64,000 bases of DNA. Source: Aegilops tauschii subsp. strangulata. Lineage: Eukaryota > Streptophyta > Magnoliopsida > Poales > Poaceae. The notes under the pieces are model-generated. The model worked only from the letters and a program-made list of their open reading frames with translations, was not told where the DNA came from and did not search any database. The DNA is taken from positions 447,857,793-447,921,792 of the forward strand of contig NC_053037.3 in NCBI RefSeq assembly GCF_002575655.3. The letters run 5' to 3'. Within the stretch, counting starts at the first letter, position 1. Each line of letters opens with the position of its first letter. Shown here piece after piece: positions 1 to 11,005 of the stretch. The translations under genes and the position numbers were made by a program.

Positions 1-1966
1 GCAATGCTTATGTGAAAAAGCGTCAACCTAATAAGCTCGAACCCAAATCGGAGAAATGTGTCTTCATAGGATACCCAAAGGAGACTGTTGGGTACACCTG
101 CTATCACAGATCCGAAGGCAAGATATTCGTTGCTAAGAATGGATCCTTTCTAGAGAAGGAGTTTCTCTCGAAAGAAGTGAGTGGGAGGAAAGTAGAACTT
201 GATGAGGTAATTGTACCTTCTCCCGAGTTGGAAAGTAGTTCATCACATAAATCAGTTCTAGTGATTCCTACACCAATTAGTGAGGAAGTTAATGATGATG
301 ATCATGAAACTTCAAATCAAGTTACTACCGAACCTCATAGGTCAACCAGAGTACGTTCCGCCCCAGAATGGTACGGTAATCCTGTTCTGGAAGTCATGTT
401 ACTAGACCATGACGAACCTACGAACTATGAGGAAGCGATGATGAGCCCAAATTCCGCGAAATGGCTTGAGGCCATGAAATCTAAGATGGGATCCATGTAT
501 GAGAACAAAGTGTGGACTTTGGTTGACTTTCCCGATGATCGGCAAGCCATCAAGAATAAATGGACCTTCAAGAAGAATACTGATGCTGACGGTAATGTTA
601 CTGTCTACAAAGCTCGACTTGTTGCAAAAGGTTTTGGACAAGTTCAATGAGTTGACTACGATGAGACCTTCTCACCCGTAGCGATGCTTAAGTTTGTCCG
701 AGTCATGTTAGCAATTGCTGCATTTTATGATTATGAAATTTGGCAAATGGATGTCAAAAATGCATTCCTCATGGATTTCTTAAAGAAGAGTTGTATATGA
801 TGCAACCAGAAGGTTTTGTCGATCCTAAAGGTGCTAACAAAGTGTGCAAGCTCCAGCGATCCATTTATGGACTGGTGCAAGCCTCTCGGAGTTGGAATAT
901 ATGCTTTGATAGTGTGATCAAAGCATATGATTTTATACAGACTTTTGGAGAAGCCTGGGAGCTCTCTAGCATTTCTAATATTATATGTAGAAGACATATT
1001 GTTGATTGGAAATGATACAGAATTTCTGGATAGCATAAAAGGATACTTGAATAAGAATATTTCAATGAAAGACCTCGGTGAAGCTGCTTATATATTGGGC
1101 ATCAAGATCTACAGAGATAGATCAAGACGCTTAATTGGACTTTCACAAAGCACATACCTTGATAAAGTTTTGAAGAAGTTCAAAATAGATTAGTCAAAGA
1201 AAGGGTTCTTGCCTGTGTTACAACGTGTGAAATTGAGTCAGACTCAATGCCCGACACTGCAGAAGATAGAGAGAAAATGAAAGTCATTCCCTATGCCTCA
1301 GCCATAGGTTCTATCATGTATGCAATGCTATGTACCAGACCTGATGTGTGCCTTGCTATAAGTATAGCAGGGAGGTACCAAAGTAATCCAGGAGTGGATC
1401 ACTAGACAGCGGTCAAGAACATCCTGAAATACCTGAAAAGGACTAAGGATATGTTTCTCGTTTATGGAGGTGACAAAGAGCTCATCGTAAATGGTTACGA
1501 CGATGCAAGCTTTGACACTGATCTGGATGACTCTAAGTCGCAAACCGGATACGTATTTATATTGAATGGTGGAGCTGTTAGTTGGTGCAGTTCCAAGCAG
1601 AGCATCGTGGCAGGACCTACGTGTGAAGCGGAGTACATAGCTGCTTCGGAAGCAACAAATGAAGGAGTCTGGATGAAGGAGTTCATATCCGATCAAGGTG
1701 TTATACCTAGTGCATCGGGTCCAATGAAAATCTTTTGTGACAATACTGGAGCAATAGCCTTAACGAAGGAATCCAGATTTCACAAGAGAACCAAACACAT
1801 CAAGAGACGCTTCAATTCCATCCGCGATCAAGTCAAGGAGGGAGACATAGATATTTGCAAAATACATACGAATCTGAATGTTGTAGACCCGTTGACTAAG
1901 CCTCTTCCACGAGCAAAACATGATCAGCACCAAGACTCCATGGGTGTTAGAATCATTACTATGTAA
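1..1966 (+). pseudogene. Copia pol polyprotein fragment: integrase C-terminus, reverse transcriptase, RNase H
   Basis: This decayed pol segment begins with the integrase C-terminal motif (SEKCVFIGYP, about 50-84). A variable linker follows, then reverse transcriptase from about 420 (NYEEAMMSPNSAKW; KNKWTFKKNTDADG). The frame is closed by a TGA at 648-650, just before the conserved DYDETFSPVA motif, which stays readable in the same frame. A shift lies near 770 in the NAFL region. A deletion lies near 950, ahead of the catalytic block, which reads YVED instead of the usual YVDD. RNase H follows from about 1485 (DDASFDTDLDDSKSQTGYVF; CEAEYIAASEA; DNTGAIAL). The last ORF ends at 1966, just before the polypurine tract. 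Several independent lesions make it non-functional. Domain identity is high confidence; exact frame joins were not attempted. Confidence 0.92.
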
Positions 1967-1987
1967 TCTAGATTATTGACTCTAGTG

Positions 1988-1999
1988 CAAGTGGGAGAC
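1988..1999 (+). promoter_or_regulatory. polypurine tract of Angela-like element 1
   Basis: The purine-rich CAAGTGGGAGAC lies directly against the first TG of the 3' LTR. This is the position and composition of the plus-strand primer of BARE-1/Angela elements. Confidence 0.8.
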
Positions 2000-3724
2000 T
2001 GAAGGAAATATGCCCTCGAGGCAATAATAAAGTTGTTATTTATATTTCCTTATATCATGATAAATGTTTATTATTCATGCTAGAATTGTATTAACCGGAA
2101 ACTTAGTACATGTGTGAATACATAGACAAATAGAGTGTCCCTAGTATGCCTCTACTTGACTAGCTCGTTAATCAAAGATGGTTAAGTTTCCTAGCCATAG
2201 ACATGTGTTGTCATTTGATGAATGGGATGACATCATTAGAGAATGATGTGATGGACAAGACCCATCCGTTAGCTTATCATAATGATCATTTAGATTTATT
2301 GCTATTGCTTTCTTCATGACTTATACATGTTCCTCTGACTCTTATGCAACTCCCGAATATCGGAGGAACACCTTGTGTGCTATCAAACGTCACAACGTAA
2401 CTGGGTGATTATAAAGATGCTCTACAGGTGTCTCCGAAGGTGTTTGTTGGGTTGGCATAGATCAAGATTAGGATTTGTCACTCCGTGTATCGGAGAGGTA
2501 TCTCTGGCCCTCTCGGTAATGCACATCACTATAAGCCTTGCAAGCAATGTGACTAACGAGTTAGTTGCGAGATGATGCATTACGGAACGAGTAAAGAGAC
2601 TTGCCGGTAACGAGATTGAAATAGGTATGATGATACCGACGATCGAATCTCGGGCAAGTAACATACCGATGACAAAGGGAACAACGTATGTTGTTATGCG
2701 GTTTGACCGATAAAGATCTTCGTAGAATATGTAGGAGCCAATATGAGCATCCAGGTTCTGCTATTGGTTATTGACCAGAGATGTGTCTCAGTCATGTCTA
2801 CATAGTTCTCGAACCCGTAGGGTCCGCACGCTTAACGTTCGATGATGATTTGTATTATGAGTTATGTGATCTGATGACCGAAGATTGTTTGGATTCCCGG
2901 ATGAGATCACGGACATGACGAGAAGTCTCGAAATGGTCAAGAGGTAAAGATTGATATATTGGAAGGTTATATTCGGACACCGGAATTGTTCCGGAGTGAT
3001 TCAGGTATTTTTCGGAGTACCGGGAGGTTTCCGGAACCCCCCGGGGAAGTATTGGGCCTTCATGGGCCTTAGTGGAATGGAGAGGAGGGCCGCAAGGGGT
3101 GGCCACGCGCCCCCCATGGCAAGTCCGAATTGGACTAGGGAGGGGGCGGCGCCCCCCCTCTTTCCTTCTCCCTCTCCTCCTCCTGCCCTCTCTCCCCCTC
3201 TTGGAAATGAAGGGGACTCCAACTAGGATTGGGAATCCTAGTTGGACTCCCCCTATGGCGCGCCCTCCTTGGCCGTCGGCCTCCTCCTCCCCTCCTTGAT
3301 ATACGGGGGCAGGGGGCACCCCAAAGCACAACAGACAATCTCTTAGCCGTGTGCGGTGCCCCCTTCACAGTTTAACACCTCGGTCATATCGTCATAGTGC
3401 TTAGGCGAAGCCCTGCACCGGTAACTTCATCATCACCGTCGCCACGCCGTCGTGCTGGCGGAACTCTCCCTCGACCCTCTACTGGATCAAGAGCTCGAGG
3501 AACGTCATCGTGCTGAACATGTTCTGAACACGGAGGTGCCGTATGTTCGGTACTTGGATCGGTTGGATCGTGAAGACGTTCGACTACATCAACCGCGTTA
3601 CTAAACGCTTCCGCTTTTGGTCTACGAGGGTACGTGGACACACTCTCCCCGCTTGTTGCTATGCTTCTCCTAGATAGATCTTGCGTGATCGTAGGAAAAT
3701 TTTGAATTACTACGTTCCCCAGCA
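2000..3724 (+). repeat. 3' LTR of Angela-like element 1
   Basis: The 1725-bp LTR has TG at the start and CA at the end (…CCCCAGCA). It matches the LTR at 58653-60391 along its length by eye. The region corresponding to the TATA box (TTTATATAC at about 59956 in the other copy) reads TTGATATAC near 3296, so the core promoter looks damaged. Open frames inside it are low-complexity by-products of GC-rich LTR sequence and are not genes. Confidence 0.92.
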
Positions 3725-4062
3725 GAAGGAGCAGTTCCTGAAGGCCTTCCCCAATGGCTCTAACCCTACTGATGATGATATCATCAACTGGGCAAGGAGG
3801 AGGGCCAACTTTCATCCATTTCAAGTAAGTAGGCAGAGGTGGACCAGGATTCTGTACCCATGCAGAGTGCTCTGGTTGTATTTTATTAATCCTTGATCTA
3901 TGTATGAATGATTCCGTCATGTGTTGAGGGATCTATCTATATGTACTAATATATGTATTGAAGGATCTATCTATCTATTGATCTTTGTATGAATGATCCA
4001 TCTTCTATTATGTGTTTCAATGAAAGGATGGATTGTTCCTATGTATGAATGAACTCATGAAT
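3725..4062 (+). other. pre-existing host/MULE2 sequence with an exon-like fragment
   Basis: After the LTR an open frame of about 32 codons (3726-3822, EQFLKAFPNGSNPTDDD onward) ends in a good splice-donor match, CAA|GTAAGT. It is followed by intron-like sequence rich in ATGAATGA and GATCTATCTA words. The same words resume at 41450, so this stretch and the sequence after 41449 were contiguous before CACTA A inserted. I do not recognise the encoded fragment. It might be a second gene of MULE2, converging on its transposase, or an unrelated gene exon. Confidence 0.5.
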
Positions 4063-4090
4063 CACTACTGCAGGATGCTGCTAATGTGAC
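4063..4090 (+). repeat. left terminal inverted repeat of CACTA A
   Basis: CACTACTGCAGGATGCTGCTA shares the CACTA start and the word TGCTA in register with the termini at 41449 (reversed) and 54327. Weakly conserved but correctly placed beside the AAT duplication. Confidence 0.6.
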
Positions 4091-4217
4091 ACTACAATCA
4101 AAGACCCTTTGACGATGTGTGTGATGCATTAATATCAAACGGCGATGTAAAAAAATATCAAAAAATATGCACAAGGTTTGTGATGGCGGAGCTATCAAAC
4201 ACGGTTCTGATTTTAGT

Positions 4218-4630
4218 TGCGTGTGCGATGCAGGGCACATGGTTGATCCATTCGAACTGTTTGCAATGAGGCAGAGCAACAGAAACGGGCAGCCATATCA
4301 ATGTGTGTGCGATATACGACATACAGTTCGCTCCGAGGAACTGTTTGCTATTAGGGAGTGCAACAGAAACGGTTGGCTAGATCAAGGTGTGTGTGATATA
4401 CAACATACGGTTCACTCGGACAAACTATTTTTGATTAGGGAACACAACAGAAATGGTTCAACTTAACAAGATGTGTGTGATATGCGGCATACAGTTCACA
4501 TGGATGAACTGTTTGCGATGAGCCAAAAGAACACAAATGAGTCGTGTAAACAAGATGTGTGTGATACGCGGCAAACAACCGACTCGGATGAACTGTTTGC
4601 GATGAGAAATTACAACACAGACGGTTAATA
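4218..4630. repeat. subterminal tandem repeat, about 84-bp units
   Basis: Five degenerate units each start near TGTGTGTGCGAT and contain GAACTGTTTGCGATGAG and an ACAACAGAAACGG-like word. Arrays of short repeats just inside the ends are typical of CACTA elements, where they are transposase-binding regions (established for En/Spm; inferred here). Confidence 0.7.
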
Positions 4631-4917
4631 CAGTTAGTTCGTGTGCGATTCAGTGTGTACAATAAACTTTGAAAAATGCAAACTAGTTGCTTGCAGTGGC
4701 TAGGAGTATCACACACGATGCGTCTGCGAGTACTCGTGTGCAATGATTAGTAAGTTACACATACGTTTCCTTATGTTAACACGTGTGTGAATTTGCAATA
4801 TGGACAGTTATATGCAAATGCCTTCTGGACATTGGGCGCACTTTTAAACTCAATGAACTGTGTATGATACTAATACTTTCCATGAAAATTTAAGAACTTG
4901 GCTAACAGCATTTGAGT

Positions 4918-4920
<3 letters not shown>

Positions 4921-4987
<67 letters not shown>
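4921..4987. repeat. (AT)n microsatellite
   Basis: Uninterrupted AT dinucleotide run of about 67 bp in the left arm of CACTA A. Confidence 0.98.
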
Positions 4988-4990
<3 letters not shown>

Positions 4991-5036
4991 GTTACACTAT
5001 TCGACAAAAGGAGGATCTTCATAACACGGTTTTGGC

Positions 5037-5176
5037 AACCATATGGTCCATATCTACATACTTAACATAGTAACAACTATCACATTTTAAGAGGCCGAGG
5101 GACAACAACCATATAGTCCATATCTACATACTTAACATAGTAACAACTAGCACATTTTAAGAGGCTGAGGGCCAAC
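5037..5176. repeat. two-copy tandem duplication, about 70-bp unit
   Basis: The segment from AACCATATGGTCCATATC to AGAGGCCGAGGGACAAC is followed at once by a near-identical copy. It lies just beyond the 3' end of the minus-strand B3-like gene and holds no gene. Confidence 0.85.
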
Positions 5177-5189
5177 AACCACAACTATC

Positions 5190-6801
5190 CACTTGAAGCA
5201 GCTTGATCATGGCGACTCGGCATCTCGTCAATGAAAAGGAAGAGCCCACTTGTGCCTTGGTAGAGCATGAGTAGAACAGTGTCTCCAATTTACCAATATG
5301 GATGCATTGCCACGACAAGCGAGAACTTGTTAATTTGAATGGTTCCTTTTCTGCGGGAAATGTAGTACCTTGCAATCACTTTGGCGTTATTAGCACGCAC
5401 AAGTGTAATTCAACCATGCCGGGAAATCGATCCAGGAACTGCTACAGCGGGCAATTTCTGTTGAAATGTAGAATAAAAACCAATTGTAACATATCATTGA
5501 ATATATATAGTTTATGAGCATCAACATTAAAATAAGACTTTTTACCAGCGTTTTGTGCACACAATTGGTCTTGTTCAATGTGTGCACCATATGTATAATT
5601 AATCCCATCCAAAATCCAGTGTTCATACTATCTCTGTTAGATTATCAACAAAGTTTATGACATGCTTCATGTCCTTCCAGTGAAATTTGGTACGCTTAGT
5701 AACATACATATCGTTCACTATGCATCCAACATATCCTGCTTAAAAGTTGGAAAGGTATTATTTATTCAGAACATGGCAGAAGAATATATAGTGCGCATAA
5801 ATTGGTAAATAGAATTTGTTACTGCCTAGGAATGGAGTCAGAAAATGAAATCACAATTGGTTGCTTAAATAGTGATCAATTAGTCGGAACAAATACCCCA
5901 ATTTTGCTATGTAGTATGCCAGCATGGAGAAAGTTGAAAGGACACTAACCTCGATCAGACTTTGATCGGCTGATGACGTTGGGGAAGTAAACATCCATGT
6001 TAATTGGACCAGGCTATGGTGCACGCACTAGAATTTTATTGCCAACTTTCAGTTTATAACACCTAGACATTTTTCTCCAAAGGTACGCATCAAAATAGGA
6101 GTGACCATCTTTATTAAGTTTTATGCTAACCGTCATTGTAAATCCATGCTGCGTTGTCAATATGACATCCATGGAGTCATCAACAAAGTAAAGCCCAGGA
6201 TTTCCTCTACTCCTATTCTTGCAAAGCAAGGGATGTACTACTTGAAATGAAAATTAAGATCATAAATTAGATATATTGAAATAATAGAGCAAGATGCAAA
6301 TATGGGAGTAACCGATAGAACAGATCAATATATAGATGAAAGCAAAGTACAAAAATTTATAATTAAAAATAGATATTGCAACAAAGATTTTATGCAAATA
6401 TGAGAGTAACTGAATGAACAATACATCATATATTTGCCTAATATGGGGGGGGGGGTCAACTTCGACATCTAGGCTGCATGTGGCACCGTACCTTTTATCC
6501 AAATGTAGCAACAGACGGTATATGTTCAGAAATTTAGGCCATGCTGACCGAGGTAGGTTGAGATTGAACATACTGAGCGCTCCCTGAAGTCATCCGGAAT
6601 GGTGACATAGAACTTCGTTTCTGACTGGCCGCGACCACACTTGCCCGATTTGTGCTCGCACTGTGGACACATGAATGAACACCCACGAATCGGCTAGAAC
6701 AAAAATGAATCCACGGTTATTTCCGCCGGTTGATTAAAAGCAACGGACGGACTGCGATCAGAGATGAGTGAATATTTCGCTAAGTTGATTACCTTCTCCA
6801 T
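5190..6801 (-). pseudogene. B3-domain-like multi-exon gene in the left arm of CACTA A
   Basis: Reading the minus strand: a short first exon (ATG at 6801; ends 6793 before GTAATC) joins in phase 0 to a 40-codon exon (6693-6574). That exon has a Cys-rich start (CSFMCPQCEHKSGKC) and then ETKFYVTIPDDF, resembling the first strand of REM-type plant B3 domains. A later exon (about 6239-5948) contains GFTMTVSIKLNKDG and YKLKVGNKILV, again B3-like; a TAG interrupts it after ILVRAP. A final exon-like stretch (about 5470-5190) reads INKFSLVVAMHPYW, then a stop, then IGDTVLLMLY. B3 domains bind DNA in plant transcription factors. This is probably a captured host fragment carried by the CACTA family. Intron phases after exon 2 could not all be reconciled. 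The 5' end faces the centre of the element. Confidence 0.55.
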
Positions 6802-7129
6802 GAGAAAAATCCCCGGCCCAATCCTGCAGAAAACCCCAATCGACCAGAGTCTAGAATGTCAGTGCAGATAGGCGGCGAAAAGCGGTAGGGCGAAACCCCG
6901 TGCTGTTTGGAGCGCGACCTCCGCCCGTCGACAACAGTCGTCGAGCATAGGGTGGCCGCCGTGATAGAAGTTGATGAGGTGCAGAGTTGCGGAGGAGTCC
7001 GCGGCGAGTGGGTGGGGGCGAAGTGGGCGAGGGTTTTCTTTTTCCTTTTGCATGTGTGGGTGAACACACATGGTTCGTAGAGGCGACGGAGATGAATCGT
7101 GTGCGATAGTAAATCACTGAGATTGAATG

Positions 7130-9250
7130 GGAATCCAAATTTAATTTGTCCTTTGTCCATGAGTTTTTTTTCTACGATGAACATAAACCCTGCAAATCAC
7201 CGTGTTCAAATTTGGCACTTTTCCGGGTTCATTTACAATATTTAGGGATCATGTGCATTTTCTAGGCATTAATGCACATAATTCAAATTCAAACAATCGG
7301 TGCATGAAAAGGGGCATGAGAACGGTCTGGAAAACCATGATCGTGCTATTTAGTAAATTCTCACGCCTTTTACAAGGAATGGGCAGATATTTCAAGGAAA
7401 TGTGTTTACTGGGTACTATACAAAAATGAAATACATGTTTGGAAAACATGACGCCTGGCGTGGTGCCATGGTATGGCCTCACCATGCCCTGGTAAAAAAT
7501 TGAGAATGTTTGTCTTATGTCGTCATGCACGCCATTCATAAATCAAACCATCACCGAGGAAATTTCATGGTTTCGAGGGGGAAATCAGCAATATTGAAGG
7601 GGCTGGGAATCCAAATTTCCTTCCTAGCTTGTCATTTAGTTTTTTCTACAATCAACATACCCCCTCGAATGCAACGTGTTCAAATTTGGCATTTTTCCGG
7701 GCACATTTACCATATTAGGGGATTATGTGCATTTTCTAGGCATTAATCAACATACTTCAAATTCGAATAATCGGTGCATGAAAAGGTGCACAAGAACGGT
7801 CTGGAAAAACCATACTCGTGGTATTTAGTAATTTCTCAAGCCTTTTACAAGGAACGGGCAGAGATTTCAAGGGAATGCGTGGCAATAGTCAACCACAAAC
7901 GCGTCATTTACTGGATTATCAACTATAGAAAAATGAAATACGTGCTTGAAAAACATGACGCCTGGCATGGTACCATGGTATGGCCTCATCGTGCCCTGGT
8001 AGCTGAGAAGGTTTGATTTATGTCATCATGCACGCCCTTCATAAATCAAACAATCACCGAGGAAGTTCCATGCTTTCGAGAGGGAAATCACCAATATTGA
8101 AGGGGAATCCAAATTTCCGTCCTAGTTTGTCATTCGTTTTTTCCCAACGATCAGCATATCGCCTCAAATGCAACGTGTTCAAATTTGACATTTTTCCGGG
8201 CTCATTTACCATATTTAGGGGATTATTTGTATTTTCTAGGCATTAATGCACATAATTCAAATTCGAACAATCGGTGAATGAAAAGGTGCACAAGAACGGT
8301 CTGGAAACCATGCTCGTGCTATTTAGTACATTATCATTCCTTTTACAAGGAATGGGCAGATATTTCAAGGAAATGTGTGGCAATAGTCAACCATAAATGC
8401 GTCGTTTACTGGGTTAAAAACTATACAAAAATGAAACATGCTTGGAAAACATGACGCATGGCGTGGTGCCATGGTATGGCCTCACCGTGCCCTGGTAAAA
8501 ATTTGAGAATGTTTTCCTTATGTCGTCATGCACGCCTTTCATAAATCGAACCATCACCGAGGAAGTTTCATGGTTTCGAGGGGAAATCACCAAGATTGAA
8601 GGGGGATCCAAATTTCCTTTGTCCTTTGTCCATGAGTTTTTTTTTCTACGATGAATATATACCCTGCAAATCACCGTGTTCAAATTTGGCACTTTTCCGG
8701 GTTCATTTACCATATTTAGGGGATTATGTGCATTTTCTAGGCATTATTGCACACAATTCAAGTTCAAATAGTCGGTGCATGAAAGGGTGCACAAGAACGG
8801 CCTGGAAAACCATGCTCATGCCATTTAGTAAATTCTCATGCCTTTTACAAGGAATGGGCAGGTATTTCGATGAAATGTGTGGCAATAGTCAACCAAAAAT
8901 GTTTGTTTATTAGGTTTTCAACTATAGAAAAACATGATGCCTACCATGGTGCCATGGTATGGCCTCACCATGCCCTGGTAAAAATTTGAGAAGGTTTGGC
9001 TTATGTCGTCATGCACACCCTTCATAAATCGAACCATCACCGAGGAAGTTCCATGCTTTCGAGAGGGAAATCACCAAGATTGAACGGGAATCCAATTTTT
9101 CTTTGTTCTTTGCCCTGGAGTTTTTTCTACGACGAACATACATCCTGCAAATCACCATGTTCAAATTTGGCATTTTTCCGGGCTCATTTACCATAGTTAG
9201 GGGATTATGTGCATTTTCTAGGCATTTAGCGCATATAAATCCAATCCAGC
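7130..9250. repeat. tandem array of about 475-500 bp units (4+ copies)
   Basis: The landmark TTTGGCA(C/T)TTTTCCGGG recurs at about 7211, 7685, 8184, 8685 and 9165, giving spacings of 474, 499, 501 and 480 bp. Each unit also has ATTTTCTAGGCATTA, GGTGCCATGGTATGGCCTCACC and CATCACCGAGGAA in the same order. The short ORFs in it repeat with the unit and change frame between copies, so I regard it as non-coding internal sequence of CACTA A. Confidence 0.93.
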
Positions 9251-9546
9251 TACAGCTGCACGGGTTTGATGTGAGGGACATGGATTGCCGTTCGATCGCG
9301 ACGCATCCTACGGTGCATACACATGATCCGCGTGGGTGGGGTTCCGGCCAATCATAACGCAACACACAATAGGCTCAGCACACACTGTTTCCCGAAGCGA
9401 CGGAGATGAACCGTGTGCGATAATGAACGAGCAAAATTATAAGGGAAGCCAAATTTCCTTTGTCGTTTATCGTTGAGCTGTTAAAAACCACCGCACTGTA
9501 CGGCTACCCGGACCCTCCGTCCCAGTGCTCTCTCCAAGCGTCGTTC

Positions 9547-9939
9547 ATGGCACCGCGGCGCACAATAACTGGTAAGGAAGCGATGGCATCCCGCCACGCC
9601 GCGTTCCTCGCCGCCCGCGACCGCACACATGGTAAGGAAGTGATGGCATCTCGCCGTGCCGAGTTCATCACTGCCGGCGGCCACACAGTTACGTGGGCGG
9701 ACTTTAAGGCTGCCATGGCCAAATGGGCAGTGGATCTAGAGGCGGCCAAAGCCGCACAGAAGGAGCGGAAAAGGCAGAAAGTAGTCAAGAAAAGAGAGTC
9801 CCGCCGCCGCAAGAAAGAAGAGGCTGCATGCCGTGGTGAGGAGAGCTTGGCGAAGATCGAAGCACGGTGGGATGCCGCCTACATGGCTAGGAAGGAGAAC
9901 GCCGGCGTCTGGCCTGCATGCCCCGATGGCAGCATGTGA
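9547..9939 (+). CDS. basic, charged hypothetical protein carried by CACTA A (130 aa)
   Basis: This open frame has an ATG in a plausible context (GTTC-ATG-GCACC), 130 codons and GC-rich codon use unlike the AT-rich flanks. The N-terminal third contains two copies of a roughly 22-residue repeat (GKEAMASRHAAFLAA; GKEVMASRRAEFITA). The remainder is a strongly basic, probably helical region (AAKAAQKERKRQK; KKRESRRRKKEEAA) ending in AGVWPACPDGSM. No conserved domain was recognised. An 83-residue segment is also open in CACTA B (58652-58401, minus strand) with about 15 substitutions and no frameshift, suggesting either coding constraint or recent divergence. The frame is open upstream to 9460, but the inner ATG gives the more compact protein. 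Function unknown. Confidence 0.5.
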   Translation: MAPRRTITGKEAMASRHAAFLAARDRTHGKEVMASRRAEFITAGGHTVTWADFKAAMAKWAVDLEAAKAAQKERKRQKVVKKRESRRRKKEEAACRGEESLAKIEARWDAAYMARKENAGVWPACPDGSM

Positions 9940-10469
9940 GAAGTAGTTAGTGCGTGTGTCACCCGTAGTCTTAGAGCAAATTACCAGTAGTACTTTAAGT
10001 TTTTACTATCTAGTATTAACGTACAATCTCGGTAAGAGCATCCTTTGAGGGCTTTGAGCGTTGATTAGCATGTGTTCACTGAAGTTTTGTAGCTGCACCC
10101 TGGCCCAGAATACTACCGAAACGTCCGCCCGCAGCTACTGGAGGAGACTAGAGCTGGCCGCAACTGGTTTTTAGTCCCACCTCGCCGCGCGAGTTGGCCG
10201 CACACTGGCTTAAATTGCCGCGCCGGCGGATGGCAACAAGCTTCTCTCTTGTTGCATAGGATCAAATCTGGCTACGCGAGCGAGGCAGGTTGACACTTTA
10301 TTGCATTTCATAAACCGATGATTGCTCATCAAGTGTCACCTTGCCTCGTTCATGTACATTGAATAATCCTGATACAATGAGAGAGAATTTTGAAATTAGG
10401 TGCAGTTGGAGATGCTGATAGATATAAGAATCCTTAGAAGATCACAAAACACACAGTTTCTGGCGTACC
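9940..10469. other. non-coding CACTA A sequence, possibly containing a MITE
   Basis: No gene seen. Matches 57840-58400 of CACTA B in inverted orientation. The stretch from TTAGAGCAAATTACC (about 9972) to TTGGAGATGCT (about 10416) has weak inverted ends resembling the TTAGAGCATCTCCAA family ends of some grass MITEs, but no clean TSD was found, so this is only a possibility. Confidence 0.4.
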
Positions 10470-10986
10470 TGTTGGGGATATAACTACTGGGTATGAACCG
10501 CCCAGGAGGGGCCGGGTCATACCATTGGCGACTTATCAATGAAGATGGAGGTTCATACACTCCCATTGACAGCCCAAGGCCTAGAGGCGACTTGAGGCCC
10601 AAGAGGATGAACCGCCATATGTGTATAACTTGTTTTGTAATGCAAGCATAGTTAGTCACTGAGCCGGACACGCTGTGTATGAGCTGGCCGAGACTCCGTG
10701 AGCCGCCGGGCGTCAACCTGTGTATATAAAGGTACGACCCGACGGCGGTTTAGGGGCAAGAAACAAGAGATCGAGAACTAGGTCAAGCATATTCGCTCCC
10801 TGGCAATCGAAGCCCAAGCAATACAATCCCAAACTGGAGTAGGCCCTTACCTCCACCGCGAGGGGCTGAACCAATATAAACTCTATGCGTCCTTTGTCCC
10901 GTTTAACCCCTTTAAGCTAACCTAGTTGCGATGGCTCCATGACTAAGTCCTTACGCTAGGACATCTGTCGTGTTAAGTCCATGACA
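10470..10986 (+). repeat. 5' LTR of Gypsy element G1
   Basis: Begins TGTTGGGGATATAAC, ends GTCCATGACA directly before the primer-binding site; 517 bp. No partner LTR occurs in the window. Confidence 0.85.
10721..10732 (+). promoter_or_regulatory. TATA box of the G1 5' LTR
   Basis: TGTATATAAAGG lies about 255 bp before the LTR end, a normal place for the Pol II core promoter of an LTR. Confidence 0.6.
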
Positions 10987-10988
10987 GT

Positions 10989-11005
10989 TGGCGCCCACCA
11001 TGGGG
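10989..11005 (+). promoter_or_regulatory. primer-binding site of G1
   Basis: TGGCGCCCACCATGGGG begins two bases after the LTR. TGGCGCCCACC is the usual form in grass Tat-clade Gypsy elements. Confidence 0.8.

Larger units (their letters stand above)
1..3724 (+). mobile_element. Angela/WIS/BARE-1-like Copia LTR retrotransposon, 3' part (element 1)
   Basis: The window opens inside the pol gene of a Ty1/Copia element and runs through its 3' LTR. The order integrase C-terminus, reverse transcriptase, RNase H, polypurine tract, LTR is the Copia order. The LTR starts TGAAGGAAATATGCCCT and ends near CTACGTTCCCC, typical of the Triticeae Angela/WIS/BARE-1 group (established knowledge). The 5' half lies outside the window. 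Many stops and indels show an old, dead copy. The five bases after the LTR, GAAGG, would be its TSD, but the other copy is not visible. Confidence 0.93.

Noticed and set aside
2855..3368. Overlapping ORFs rich in Gly/Pro/Arg on both strands in the Angela LTR.
   Set aside because: They follow GC-rich LTR sequence, recur in shifted form in the other LTRs, and match no protein motif.
4063..4100. The second CACTACAATC at 4093 considered as the true left end of CACTA A.
   Set aside because: It is not flanked by AAT, whereas 4063 is preceded by AAT matching the right flank at 41450.
7130..9250. Regularly spaced repeats might be a CRISPR-like array.
   Set aside because: Units are about 480 bp and fully repetitive without unique spacers, in a plant transposon.
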